DNA of 37,798 nt, taken from NCBI GenBank assembly GCA_018242545.1, contig JAFEBT010000010.1:1-37798 (forward strand). The letters are read 5' to 3'. Shown piece by piece: positions 26,086-33,881 of this stretch. A program made the translations under genes and the position numbers. Position 1 is the first letter of the stretch. The number at the start of each line of letters is the position of its first letter. The stretch is from Pseudomonadota bacterium (GTDB lineage: Bacteria > Pseudomonadota > Alphaproteobacteria > 16-39-46). The notes under the pieces were generated by a model. That model was not told where the DNA came from, did no database searches, and saw only the letters and a program-made list of their open reading frames with translations.

Positions 26086-27627
26086 TTAATTTTCCTGGAT
26101 CATTTCTTCAAAAACGCTTGCATTTACTTCCACAGGAAACTCTTCTTGCAAAACTGACATAAATTGATTGATGAAATCTTCCACAAATTCATCTTGGATT
26201 CTTTTTATATTTTCTTCTATTTTTTTAGAATCTTTAAACGTGTTTGGAGAGATTTTTTTCACTTGGCCAATTTTGATTTCTTGAGGAGTCATACTCATGG
26301 CTGCACCGCCCACAGGCTGAGAAAAAAGTTTTATCAAAAAATCTTCTGAAAGATTTTTGGGAGGAGATAAGAAACTTACATTTGGAAAATCTTGATAGGA
26401 AAGATTGTTCTCTTGAGCTATTTTTTGTAAGGATTGTCCTTTTTGAAGCTTTTCCATCAATTCCTTTGCTTTTTTGAGAGCAAGTTTCATGCGAAGCACA
26501 TCTTTGTATTTTTCGATGACCTTATCTTTTACGCGCTCAAACGGAGGAATAGCTTGAGGATCTATCCGATCAACCACAACAATATAAAAACGGCCTTTTC
26601 CAAGTTCTATCAAATCACTTTCGTTTCCTTCACCAAGTTCAAAAGCTTGTTTTAGCATATCTTCCGTAAAAAGGCCGGCTTTAGGGCCAATTTTTGAAAC
26701 ACCATCTTCCCCTTGGCCTGTGATGGTAACTTTTTGAATTGTTGCAAAGGGTAAATTCATCGAATTTGAAATTTCCATGAGCGTGGATCCTGACGCAAAG
26801 GCGTCTTGAATTTCTTTACCAGCTTGGTAGACCATCCCTAAAGCTTTTTCAGCGCGTTCTTCTTTTTGCAAAGAAGGCTCCGTGCTTTTAAGTTGGTCTT
26901 CATAAGTTTTTGCATCTATAATAACAACACTTAAATCACGCACCTCCGGCAACATAAAAAGTTCATTGTTTGCGTCATAAAAAGAACGTAGCTCTTCTTC
27001 AGAGGGGACTTCAACAATCGGAAAAATACTTATTGGAAGAACAGCAACACTCAAAGATCGTGTTTCTTTTAATTGCTCGACAAAAGGTGTTAACATATTT
27101 TCAGGCATTTTAACGCCTTGTATAACAGCCTTAATGAGAAATCTTTTTTGTAAATCCTTTTTAATCATCGAAAGATAATAAGATTCTGAAACTCCTTGAT
27201 GGGCAAGCAAAACATCAAATTTTTTCTTGGAAAATTGTCCGTTTTCATCTCGAAAAGCATCTTCCGAATGAACAATATCTTTTAATGTTTCATCACTGAT
27301 AAAAAGATTTAAATTTTTAAGCTCTTGGCGAAGAAGAGATTCTTGAATTAAATTTGTTAAAACCTGAGAAGATATCATCATTAAAAGCTTAGGATTTTTA
27401 TCTATCTCATCTCCCATCTGACTGCGAATACGAGACATTTCATTTCTTAAAGATTGATAAAAAAGCACACGTGTAATTGTTTCTTTGCCAACCGTCGCAA
27501 CAACATCTGAGCGGAATTTTGGACGTAAAAAATCTGTAATGCCCCAAATTCCAAAACTTCCAATCAGAAGAATAAGAAGCGCTTTAGAAACCCATGAAAC
27601 AGAAAACTCTCGAATAATTCGGATCAT
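26086..27627 (-). CDS. ppiD: PpiD-like membrane-anchored SurA-N/parvulin chaperone
   Basis: The 513-residue protein has one N-terminal membrane span (about 15-33, KALLILLIGSFGIWGITDF) and a large periplasmic part. A SurA_N-like helical chaperone region follows, from about 40 to 180 (VGKETITRVLFYQSLRNEM near 46-64). A parvulin-like region lies near 240-370, and a helical end closes the protein. PpiD sits near the Sec translocon and helps newly exported proteins fold. The gene is divergent from tpiA, an arrangement typical of alphaproteobacteria. Prolyl isomerase activity is doubtful because PpiD-type parvulin domains are often inactive, and I cannot confirm active-site residues. Confidence 0.85.
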   Translation of the reverse strand: MIRIIREFSVSWVSKALLILLIGSFGIWGITDFLRPKFRSDVVATVGKETITRVLFYQSLRNEMSRIRSQMGDEIDKNPKLLMMISSQVLTNLIQESLLRQELKNLNLFISDETLKDIVHSEDAFRDENGQFSKKKFDVLLAHQGVSESYYLSMIKKDLQKRFLIKAVIQGVKMPENMLTPFVEQLKETRSLSVAVLPISIFPIVEVPSEEELRSFYDANNELFMLPEVRDLSVVIIDAKTYEDQLKSTEPSLQKEERAEKALGMVYQAGKEIQDAFASGSTLMEISNSMNLPFATIQKVTITGQGEDGVSKIGPKAGLFTEDMLKQAFELGEGNESDLIELGKGRFYIVVVDRIDPQAIPPFERVKDKVIEKYKDVLRMKLALKKAKELMEKLQKGQSLQKIAQENNLSYQDFPNVSFLSPPKNLSEDFLIKLFSQPVGGAAMSMTPQEIKIGQVKKISPNTFKDSKKIEENIKRIQDEFVEDFINQFMSVLQEEFPVEVNASVFEEMIQEN

Positions 27628-27696
27628 TTAGATTAATTTTCCTTTAATTTAGTTCAACCAAAACCAATTCTTTTAAAACAAGAAGGCCGACGTCCC

Positions 27697-27711
27697 CCTT
27701 TAGGATAAAGG
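27697..27711. promoter_or_regulatory. Perfect 6-bp inverted repeat between ppiD and tpiA
   Basis: CCTTTA and TAAAGG pair perfectly around GGA. It lies in the divergent gap, 35 bases upstream of the proposed tpiA -35 box, so it could be an operator. No T-tract supports termination. Confidence 0.3.
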
Positions 27712-27745
27712 TATCTTAAACATGCCCTAAAAAGAGAGCAAGTCC

Positions 27746-27775
27746 TTTACAAAAAATTTTAAAAAAAACTATACT
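27746..27775 (+). promoter_or_regulatory. Likely sigma-70-type promoter of tpiA
   Basis: TTTACA (27746-27751) and TATACT (27770-27775) each match five of six consensus bases and are separated by 18 bases. The expected start near 27782 would leave a leader of about 50 bases before the tpiA ATG. Confidence 0.6.
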
Positions 27776-27833
27776 GATTCGATAAAATTACCATACCCTA
27801 ACTTACATTCTTTAAGAGAAAGAAAACGACATT

Positions 27834-28610
27834 ATGAAATATATCATTGGCAACTGGAAAATGAATCTTTCTTTAACTGAAGCCAAAAATCTCACCCAAG
27901 GGATTATTCGCTTTTTAAAAGAGACACCTTCTTCCTCCTTTCATTATTTTATTGCGCCACCTTTTCCTTTCCTGGAGGCTCTTCATACATTAATCCTTTC
28001 AGAGAAAAGCTCTCTGTTTCTTGCTGCTCAGGATATAAGTGCCCATGAAAAAGGCGCCTTTACTGGAGAAGTATCCGCCTTGCATATAAAAGAATTTGGT
28101 GTCAAAGGTGTCCTTATTGGCCACTCCGAAAGGCGTCTTTATCATCAAGAAGGGAAAGACCTTTTACAACAAAAAACTTCTCGATGCCTTTCAAATACTC
28201 TCATTCCAATTCTCTGCCTGGGTGAAAATCTTGAAACACGCACCGCTTTAAACACCATTCCTTATGTTCTCAATCAACTCCAAGAAATGTGTTTTCCTTT
28301 TCAAGAAAAAATTAACGCGATGTCAACCACTCTTCTCCCCCCACTTATGATTGCGTATGAGCCTCTTTGGGCCATTGGCACAGGACATGTACCCTCCTTA
28401 GATGAAATAAGAGACGTTCATAAAAATCTAAAAAATGCCTTAAAGTCTCTTTTTCCCAATCATGATATTCCCCTTCTTTATGGAGGGTCCGTAACGGATC
28501 AGAACATTTCGGATATCCTTAGTCTTTCTAATGTCGATGGGGCTCTTATTGGAGGTGCAAGTCTTTCTTTGGAAACATTTCTTCCTCTTTTAAAAAAAGC
28601 TCTTATATGA
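27834..28610 (+). CDS. tpiA: Triosephosphate isomerase
   Basis: TpiA interconverts dihydroxyacetone phosphate and glyceraldehyde 3-phosphate. It has 258 residues, standard length. Catalytic residues are all present: N7 and K9 (GNWKMN), H97 (GHSERR), E176 (YEPLWAIGTG, whose tail is the flexible lid) and the phosphate-binding YGGSV near 218-222. It is divergent from ppiD with a good promoter match upstream. In many alphaproteobacteria secG follows directly; here three accessory genes come in between. Confidence 0.96.
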   Translation: MKYIIGNWKMNLSLTEAKNLTQGIIRFLKETPSSSFHYFIAPPFPFLEALHTLILSEKSSLFLAAQDISAHEKGAFTGEVSALHIKEFGVKGVLIGHSERRLYHQEGKDLLQQKTSRCLSNTLIPILCLGENLETRTALNTIPYVLNQLQEMCFPFQEKINAMSTTLLPPLMIAYEPLWAIGTGHVPSLDEIRDVHKNLKNALKSLFPNHDIPLLYGGSVTDQNISDILSLSNVDGALIGGASLSLETFLPLLKKALI

Positions 28611-28670
28611 GATACTTCTCATCACAAAACTTAAATGATTGACAAAATTAACATGTGTAGGAATTTAAAA

Positions 28671-29729
28671 ATGATTTCTTTCTCTTCTTTAAAAACAAAA
28701 GTTATTTATCTTTTCTGGATATCTCTTTTTGCTTTTCCTGTGTCAAGTCAAGCCTATGATGGACTTGTAAAGCAAGATGGCAAGCCCTCTTATGCCCTTC
28801 AAGAGCTTTTTCAAGCTTTGGGTTATTCCTCAACAAACATCTTTGAAATGAATACCATTGCACAACGTGATTTTTTGCGTAAGGCAGGGCAAGAAAGATG
28901 GCATATGCAAGAGGTTTCCCATGATAAAGAAAAAATTTTTCCGATCCTTGAAAAGCTCGGGGTCATTGATGCTATTTCTCCAACACCTCATATGCTTAAA
29001 TCTGTCGATTATATTTTTATTCATGGCGCAACAGTTGGAAGAATGCAAAATCGCGTCACTTATTTTCTTGAAAATGTTTGGCCTCATCTTACCCGAGAAG
29101 CTCAAGAACGCGTTAAAATTATTTTCCTGTCAGGAAACAGAAAACTTGATACAACTTTAAATGAAAAAGAAACGCTCTTTAATCCTGATTCTTCAGAGAT
29201 TCAATTAAGACCAGATTGGCAAAAACCCAACCGCCCCATTGAAACAGAAAACGATGCTGCCCAAATTATATGGGATCAGCTTGTTCCTGATAAATTTTTG
29301 CGTGATAAAGTTCTTTTTGTGTCTGCACCCGCTTTAAAGGATGGAAAACGTCCCACGACAAAAGATACGATAAAAGCATGGCTTAAATCTTTTGAATCTT
29401 TTCAAAAAGACCCTCTTTCAGTTTCTCAAAAAGAACGGCTTTTTTGGAAAAATGCGCCAGATTTAAAGGCCGTTCAAATTTTAGCTATTTCAAATAATCC
29501 TTATATTTACTATCAAGATCAGGTTTTTAGAAATGCACTTGAAGAAGAAGGATTTGATCATATCTTTCTTGAAACGGTTGGTTCTAAAGCAGAGTCAGAC
29601 ACACTTCTTGCAGTTTATTTGGATAATATTGCAAGATGGCTTTACGAAGTAACCAATAACCTTAAAAAGAAAGCCTTGCCCCATGAAGCCACACAACCCC
29701 ATTTTTCTTCTGACAAAAAAGGACGGTAA
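28671..29729 (+). CDS. Exported paralogue 1 of a tandem pair, possible DUF218-like fold
   Basis: The frame opens at 28635, but the likely start is ATG 28671, which has AGGAA seven bases upstream; this gives 352 residues with a signal peptide (about 10-27, ending VSSQA). The mature part shares about half its residues with the next gene. Common blocks are YIFIHG, WDQL, RPTTKDT, FWKNAPD, ISNNP.I.YQD.VFRN, LETVGSKA and LLAVYLDN.AR. The order of a hydrophobic strand, a Gly-rich turn (FLSGNRK), an acidic helix (ETENDAAQIIWDQ) and a late strand followed by a helix is reminiscent of DUF218/YdcF proteins; that is a tentative reading. Its end overlaps paralogue 2 by 47 bases. Substrate and role are unknown. 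Confidence 0.7.
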   Translation: MISFSSLKTKVIYLFWISLFAFPVSSQAYDGLVKQDGKPSYALQELFQALGYSSTNIFEMNTIAQRDFLRKAGQERWHMQEVSHDKEKIFPILEKLGVIDAISPTPHMLKSVDYIFIHGATVGRMQNRVTYFLENVWPHLTREAQERVKIIFLSGNRKLDTTLNEKETLFNPDSSEIQLRPDWQKPNRPIETENDAAQIIWDQLVPDKFLRDKVLFVSAPALKDGKRPTTKDTIKAWLKSFESFQKDPLSVSQKERLFWKNAPDLKAVQILAISNNPYIYYQDQVFRNALEEEGFDHIFLETVGSKAESDTLLAVYLDNIARWLYEVTNNLKKKALPHEATQPHFSSDKKGR

Positions 29730-30642
29730 CCCTTCATCTGCTCTTCTTCATTTATTTCAGGCTTTAAATCTTTCAACAGTAAATCTTAAACAGATGACGG
29801 AAGATTTACATAAATACTACATGCGAAAACCTGGAATTGATCGTTGGCAAATGCAAGAAGTCCCTTTTCAAAAAGACAAAATTCTTCCTTTCCTTAAAAA
29901 GTTAGGTTTCGTGGAAGAAATTCTTCCTTCAAAAGAAACGAGCACTTCGCCTCACTACATTTTTATTCATGGTGGTCACGTTGAAAAAATGCAAAGCCGT
30001 ATAAATTTTTTCAATACAAAGATATGGCCAAACCTTTCTAAGGAAACCCAGGAAAAAGGTCATATTATTTTTCTCACGGGTGATCGAAAGCTTAATATTG
30101 AAACATCTGAAAAAGAGAACCTCTTAAATCCAAATCCTTCTCAAATCCCTATTAGAGAGGGCTGGATACCTCCTCAAGTACCTCCCCTTAATGAAAGTGA
30201 TGCAGCTCGTATTATTTGGGATCAACTCATCCTAAATGAAACACTTCGAAATAAGATCCTTTTTATTGATGCTCCTTGTCCACAAGACTATCATCGTCCA
30301 ACAACAAAGGATACGCTCACAGCCTGGTTGACTTCTTTTCAACAATTTCAAAAAAAACCAAGTTTCTTGCCTCTATCCTATCAAACTTTTTGGAAAAATG
30401 CTCCGGATATAAAAAAATCATCCTTTCTGGTTATCTCAAATAATCCCTTTATTTTATATCAAGACCTTGTTTTTAGAAACTTTCTTCAAGAAAAAGGATT
30501 GGGAAATGTTTATTTAGAGACCGTTGGATCAAAAGCCAATGATAACGTCCTTCTTGCTGTTTATCTCGATAATCTTGCAAGAACACTTCTTGAAATTCAG
30601 AAATTTTTGCAGCAGAAAAAATTCTTCTCTTTCTTATCATAA
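29683..30642 (+). CDS. Paralogue 2 of the tandem pair, without signal peptide
   Basis: The 319-residue protein aligns with paralogue 1 along its whole mature length (KDGNPSSALLHLFQAL here, QDGKPSYALQELFQAL there) but begins MKPHNPIFLLTKKDG with no signal peptide. The frame upstream is open only from 29653 and offers no other start. It should therefore stay in the cytosol unless another export route is used. It starts inside paralogue 1 in another frame and has only a weak ribosome site, so translation is probably coupled. All motifs shared by the pair are conserved, suggesting both are under selection. Family as for its neighbour; function unknown. Confidence 0.68.
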   Translation: MKPHNPIFLLTKKDGNPSSALLHLFQALNLSTVNLKQMTEDLHKYYMRKPGIDRWQMQEVPFQKDKILPFLKKLGFVEEILPSKETSTSPHYIFIHGGHVEKMQSRINFFNTKIWPNLSKETQEKGHIIFLTGDRKLNIETSEKENLLNPNPSQIPIREGWIPPQVPPLNESDAARIIWDQLILNETLRNKILFIDAPCPQDYHRPTTKDTLTAWLTSFQQFQKKPSFLPLSYQTFWKNAPDIKKSSFLVISNNPFILYQDLVFRNFLQEKGLGNVYLETVGSKANDNVLLAVYLDNLARTLLEIQKFLQQKKFFSFLS

Positions 30643-30766
30643 CGTTACAAAAAAATCCAAAAAACCATCTTGAAAACAAACTTCTCTATGCTAAAAGAAT
30701 GCTACATATTTAAAAAATTATAATTTTTGTATTTTACGTTGGTTTTATTTTTTTGGAGTTTTCATT

Positions 30767-31435
30767 TTGAAAAAGCAAATTTTTCAATCCTTTATATTAT
30801 TTGTAGCATGTTTTTTAACCTTTTCTATGTCTTATGCTTTAGATCCTGAAGAGCACGAGCTCAGCTCTCTTATGGGGAACGTCGCACTTTATTCCCCTAA
30901 ACGTTCTAAAACAGGCCAAAGGCCTGCCTGTCCTTCAGTTGAAAAACACCCTCAACGCCCCCATTCAGCTCCAACTTTCAAAAAAGACACGTCTGAAGTC
31001 CCTCTCAGTGAAGTATTTTTAGCACAAGGCTTAGATGCAGAACCCATGCAGGATAGAGCTGCTTTTGACTCACCATCGCCACCTCTTCCCCTTTCATTTT
31101 TGGCTTCTGACGCACCTGCTCCCATGGATATTCTTCCTTTAAGTGGCCCATCGATTTCAATGGAACCAGAAAATACGCCTCCAAAAAAAAATAAACAAGC
31201 AACAACGTATGACGCCACTTCCTCTTCTTTTCTATACGACAAATCACCCTTACGATCACAGTCAAGACGAAATCTCTCGGACGCGTTTACTATGGAAAAA
31301 AGTAAATCTTTGTGTTTAAAAATGGAAGTTAAAAAACGACTTTCGAATGATGATAGCTCTGAAGAGGAGAGCGTTCTTGAGCATCAACCCTATTCAAAAA
31401 CTAACACCTCTAAAAGAGGGAGACGAAAATTTTAA
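30767..31435 (+). CDS. Proline-rich exported protein of unknown function
   Basis: The start is TTG 30767, well supported by GGAG eight bases upstream (30755-30758) and by the signal peptide it yields (MKKQIFQSFILFVACFLTF, cleavage near SYALD). The mature 200 residues are rich in Pro, Ser and Lys, with short basic Ser/Pro blocks (KRSKTGQRPACP, PHSAP), an acidic run DSSEEES and a basic tail SKRGRRKF. It is probably mostly disordered. Such composition is seen in secreted effectors of intracellular bacteria, but nothing here proves it. It is the third gene between tpiA and secG. An AT-rich terminator-like hairpin follows. Confidence 0.6.
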   Translation: MKKQIFQSFILFVACFLTFSMSYALDPEEHELSSLMGNVALYSPKRSKTGQRPACPSVEKHPQRPHSAPTFKKDTSEVPLSEVFLAQGLDAEPMQDRAAFDSPSPPLPLSFLASDAPAPMDILPLSGPSISMEPENTPPKKNKQATTYDATSSSFLYDKSPLRSQSRRNLSDAFTMEKSKSLCLKMEVKKRLSNDDSSEEESVLEHQPYSKTNTSKRGRRKF

Positions 31436-31497
31436 GAATCTCTCTAAGATCAAGGAAAAATTTTGACATTGACGAAAAAATGTTTTAAACGTTTTAA

Positions 31498-31526
31498 AGT
31501 TATTATCCCTATAAAATAACTCTTTT
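31498..31526 (+). terminator. AT-rich hairpin with T-run
   Basis: AGTTATT (31498-31504) and AATAACT (31515-31521) pair perfectly around a 10-base loop, and CTTTTT follows at once. The stem is weak but the T-run is well placed to end the proline-rich gene's transcript before secG. Confidence 0.4.
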
Positions 31527-31681
31527 TAAAAATTTTTCCTGTGAAATTTTTATTTTGTTTCAAAGAAAATTCTTTTTAATTTTAAAATTGGATGTTATTA
31601 ACAAAAATAAATCTAGATTTTTTTCATAGAAACGACTACAAACAGAGTGTTGATCCTCTCTTTTCTTAAAGGAACTTTACC

Positions 31682-32014
31682 ATGCAGCTCGTTCTTATTG
31701 TCATTCATCTTATCATTGCCCTTTCTATGGTTGGTATTATTTTAATTCAACGCAGTGAAGGTGGCGGCCTTTCAGGCCTCGGAGGAGGCTCTGGGGGTTT
31801 CCTTACAACGCGCGGCACGGCCAATCTTCTGACACGCACAACAGCCATTCTTGCAGGGCTTTTTATGCTCACCAGCCTAGGTCTTACAATCCTAGCGGAA
31901 AGAACAATCCATAAGCCTTCCATTTTAAACGAGACAAGTTCACAAATTAATGATAAACTACCTCCGGTTGTCGAGGAAAAGCTCTTACCTCCTCCGGCTG
32001 GGCAAAAAAATTAA
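31682..32014 (+). CDS. secG: Preprotein translocase subunit SecG
   Basis: SecG is the small auxiliary subunit of the SecYEG channel in the inner membrane. The 110-residue protein has the usual two membrane spans (about 3-22 and 54-72) around the conserved cytosolic loop QRSEGGGLSGLGGG (about 23-36) and the TTRGTANLLTRTT stretch. A short polar C-terminal tail follows, as in alphaproteobacteria. AAAGGAAC precedes the ATG. pyrG, which often follows secG in this class, is absent; a small exported protein follows instead after 15 bases. Confidence 0.93.
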   Translation: MQLVLIVIHLIIALSMVGIILIQRSEGGGLSGLGGGSGGFLTTRGTANLLTRTTAILAGLFMLTSLGLTILAERTIHKPSILNETSSQINDKLPPVVEEKLLPPPAGQKN

Positions 32015-32029
32015 ACATAAAAAAGAATC

Positions 32030-32461
32030 ATGACCCTTCATAAAAAGAAAATATCAGTAACACCTCTCCTTCCTATTTGTTTTAAAAACGTCTTGTTATC
32101 TTGTGTTGTTGCTTCATCATCACTCCTGGTGTGTGCTTCACAAATATCTGCAGTTGAAATTAAGAAAGATTTAGCAGATCAGCCTTTATCTTCCTCTCCC
32201 ACTACCCCTATTGATATTGTTTTAAAATTATCAGAAGCTTCTCCAGAAGCGCATCTAAATGTGCAAAAATCTTCAACACCCATTATAGATGTTGCAAATG
32301 CTATAGATGTGTCACCTCCTCAATCTGTCGATCTTTCTAAAAAAGTAAAAACAGTTTCTGTTGACGCTGTGCCTTCAAAACCAGAAAAAAAACAACCGAA
32401 TGCTTCTGCGATTCATAATCCTGAACATAAAGACGCAATAAGATCTTCTGTGCTTCTTTAA
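32030..32461 (+). CDS. Small exported protein of unknown function
   Basis: The 143-residue protein has a basic N-terminus and a hydrophobic span (about 20-37) ending at a likely cleavage site, SQISAVE. The mature part is Ser/Pro/Val-rich, with repeated short acidic-valine stretches (PIDIVLKL, PIIDVANAIDV, SVDLSKKVKTVSVDA), and looks disordered. It starts 15 bases after secG and is probably co-transcribed with it. No family is recognised. The reading frame is modest in length, so its reality rests on the signal peptide and on the tight spacing. Confidence 0.55.
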   Translation: MTLHKKKISVTPLLPICFKNVLLSCVVASSSLLVCASQISAVEIKKDLADQPLSSSPTTPIDIVLKLSEASPEAHLNVQKSSTPIIDVANAIDVSPPQSVDLSKKVKTVSVDAVPSKPEKKQPNASAIHNPEHKDAIRSSVLL

Positions 32462-32512
32462 TATAATATTAAAGTTGATATTTAATAATTTTTGCACGGA
32501 GCAATATGATTT

Positions 32513-32695
32513 ATGAATCAAAAAATTCTATTAGAGAATAACCTTATGCTGAAAGAAGTTAATGTTGTTTCTTCTGAAATCATTTCTTGTGAAGGGTTTG
32601 ATGCCCCCTATGGCCATCCTAAAATATATCTTAACATTCCTCATCAGACTGAAATAAAATGTCCCTATTGTTCACGTCTTTATTTTAGAAAATGA
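32513..32695 (+). CDS. CHCC-type zinc-finger protein (zf-CHCC, NDUFS6-like)
   Basis: The 60-residue protein carries the zf-CHCC pattern: C26, the GHPKIYLNI block with H35, then C50 and C53 (KCPYC). This domain is shared with mitochondrial complex I subunit NDUFS6 and is widespread in alphaproteobacteria as a short stand-alone protein; its role is not settled. GGAG lies 11 bases before the ATG, acceptable though long. It converges on rpmJ. A 5-bp GAGCT/AGCTC pair (32707-32711 and 32724-32728) lies in the gap and could be a weak terminator. Confidence 0.85.
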   Translation: MNQKILLENNLMLKEVNVVSSEIISCEGFDAPYGHPKIYLNIPHQTEIKCPYCSRLYFRK

Positions 32696-32795
32696 AAATC
32701 GCCTAAGAGCTCAAAAACGACAAAGCTCCTAAAGACTTATCTTTCAGAAGCTTAATCACATACCTCAAATACCAGAGCGAAAGAATGTAGGAAAA

Positions 32796-32921
32796 TTATC
32801 CTTGACGTGCTTTAAAACGTGGATTTTCTTTGTTTATAACAAAAACACGGCCTTTACGTCGTACAATCTTACAAGCTTTATGACGGGACTTCATGGTTTT
32901 AAGTGAGTTTACGATTTTCAT
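32796..32921 (-). CDS. rpmJ: Ribosomal protein L36, zinc-free type
   Basis: The reverse strand encodes 41 residues, beginning [20 protein letters not shown] and ending RFKARQG, the typical form of L36 in alphaproteobacteria (YkgO-like). It has a single cysteine (C17), so the four-ligand zinc ribbon of classical L36 is missing, as in other zinc-free paralogues. RRKGRV.VINK is diagnostic. AAGG lies about 9 bases before the ATG. It is a component of the large ribosomal subunit. No other L36 gene is in the window. Confidence 0.95.
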   Translation of the reverse strand: MKIVNSLKTMKSRHKACKIVRRKGRVFVINKENPRFKARQG

Positions 32922-33100
32922 AACACAGACCTTAAATTAATGCGAGTTTGTAATGTTCTTACAAAACTTTAAAACCTCAAGAACATTGAAAAAGAGGTAT
33001 CAAACGATGTTTGCTTTGTCAAGAGATATCCTCTTTTTTAAACAAAATAGAACGTGTATGATACAAAAACTTTATCGTCACCCCATTTTAGGAGAAAATA

Positions 33101-33718
33101 ATGTTTAAACTCGATCCTTTACCCTATGCAAAAAATGCACTTGAACCTTATATTTCAGAGAGAACACTTGAATTTCATTATGAAAAACATCATCAAGGAT
33201 ATGTTACAAACCTAAACAAGCTTGTTGAAAACACGCCGCTTGAAACAAGAAGTCTCCAGGAAGTTATCCTTGCAACTTATAATGATCCTGAAAAACAAAG
33301 TATTTTTAATAACGCCGCTCAAGTTTGGAACCATACGTTTTACTGGAACTCTTTAAACCCTACGCCCACTTCCCCTTCCCAAGATCTTCAGAAAGCGCTG
33401 AATAAATCGTTTGGCTCTCTCGAAAATTTTAAAGATGATTTTAAAAAAGCAGCTCTTGCTCAATTTGGAAGTGGTTGGGCTTGGCTTGTAAGCCATTTAT
33501 CAGGTGAGCTTCAGATTCTTAAAACTCCAAATGCTGACACCCCTTTAACATCTGAATTTACGCCTCTTTTAACATGTGATGTGTGGGAACATGCCTATTA
33601 TCTTGACTACCAAAATCAAAGAGCTTCTTATGTGGACGCTTGCATGTTGCATCTCTTGAACTGGGATTTTGCAGAATTAAATTATAAAAAGGCTCTTGGA
33701 AAATCTTCCGTTCTCTAA
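33101..33718 (+). CDS. sodB: Iron superoxide dismutase
   Basis: This enzyme removes superoxide. The 205-residue protein has all metal ligands: H26 (EFHYEKHH), H78 (WNHTFYW), D160 and H164 (DVWEHAYYLDY). NNAAQVWNHTFYWN and AQFGSGWAWL favour iron over manganese. There is no signal peptide, so it is cytosolic. AGGAG precedes the ATG. A -10-like TATGAT (33057-33062) lies about 40 bases upstream, with only a T-run as -35, a tentative promoter. It stands alone between rpmJ and hemA. Confidence 0.96.
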   Translation: MFKLDPLPYAKNALEPYISERTLEFHYEKHHQGYVTNLNKLVENTPLETRSLQEVILATYNDPEKQSIFNNAAQVWNHTFYWNSLNPTPTSPSQDLQKALNKSFGSLENFKDDFKKAALAQFGSGWAWLVSHLSGELQILKTPNADTPLTSEFTPLLTCDVWEHAYYLDYQNQRASYVDACMLHLLNWDFAELNYKKALGKSSVL

Positions 33719-33881
33719 AGACAAACACCTTTCTGATTAACTAAGAAGAAGGCTTTCTTGTCTCTCTTTTATTTAAAATTGAAGAAAGTCTTCTTTGAAA
33801 ACAAAAAAACGAGCATAAAAAGAAATAATATGATAAGGTCGCTTCGCATTTAACCTCCAAAAGACTCCATTGGATTTTTTG

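Noticed and set aside
29661-29683. Programmed frameshift joining the two paralogues (A-rich run before the second start)
   Set aside because: The second frame is +1 relative to the first, the run has only five A before G, and the second gene has its own ATG; coupling by overlap is simpler.
30952-31265. Two minus-strand frames (86 and 96 codons) across the proline-rich gene
   Set aside because: They are shadows of the plus-strand gene, which has a signal peptide and ribosome site.
32704-32731. Terminator between the zinc-finger gene and rpmJ
   Set aside because: Only five clean base pairs and no T-run on either strand; mentioned in the gene entry but not called.
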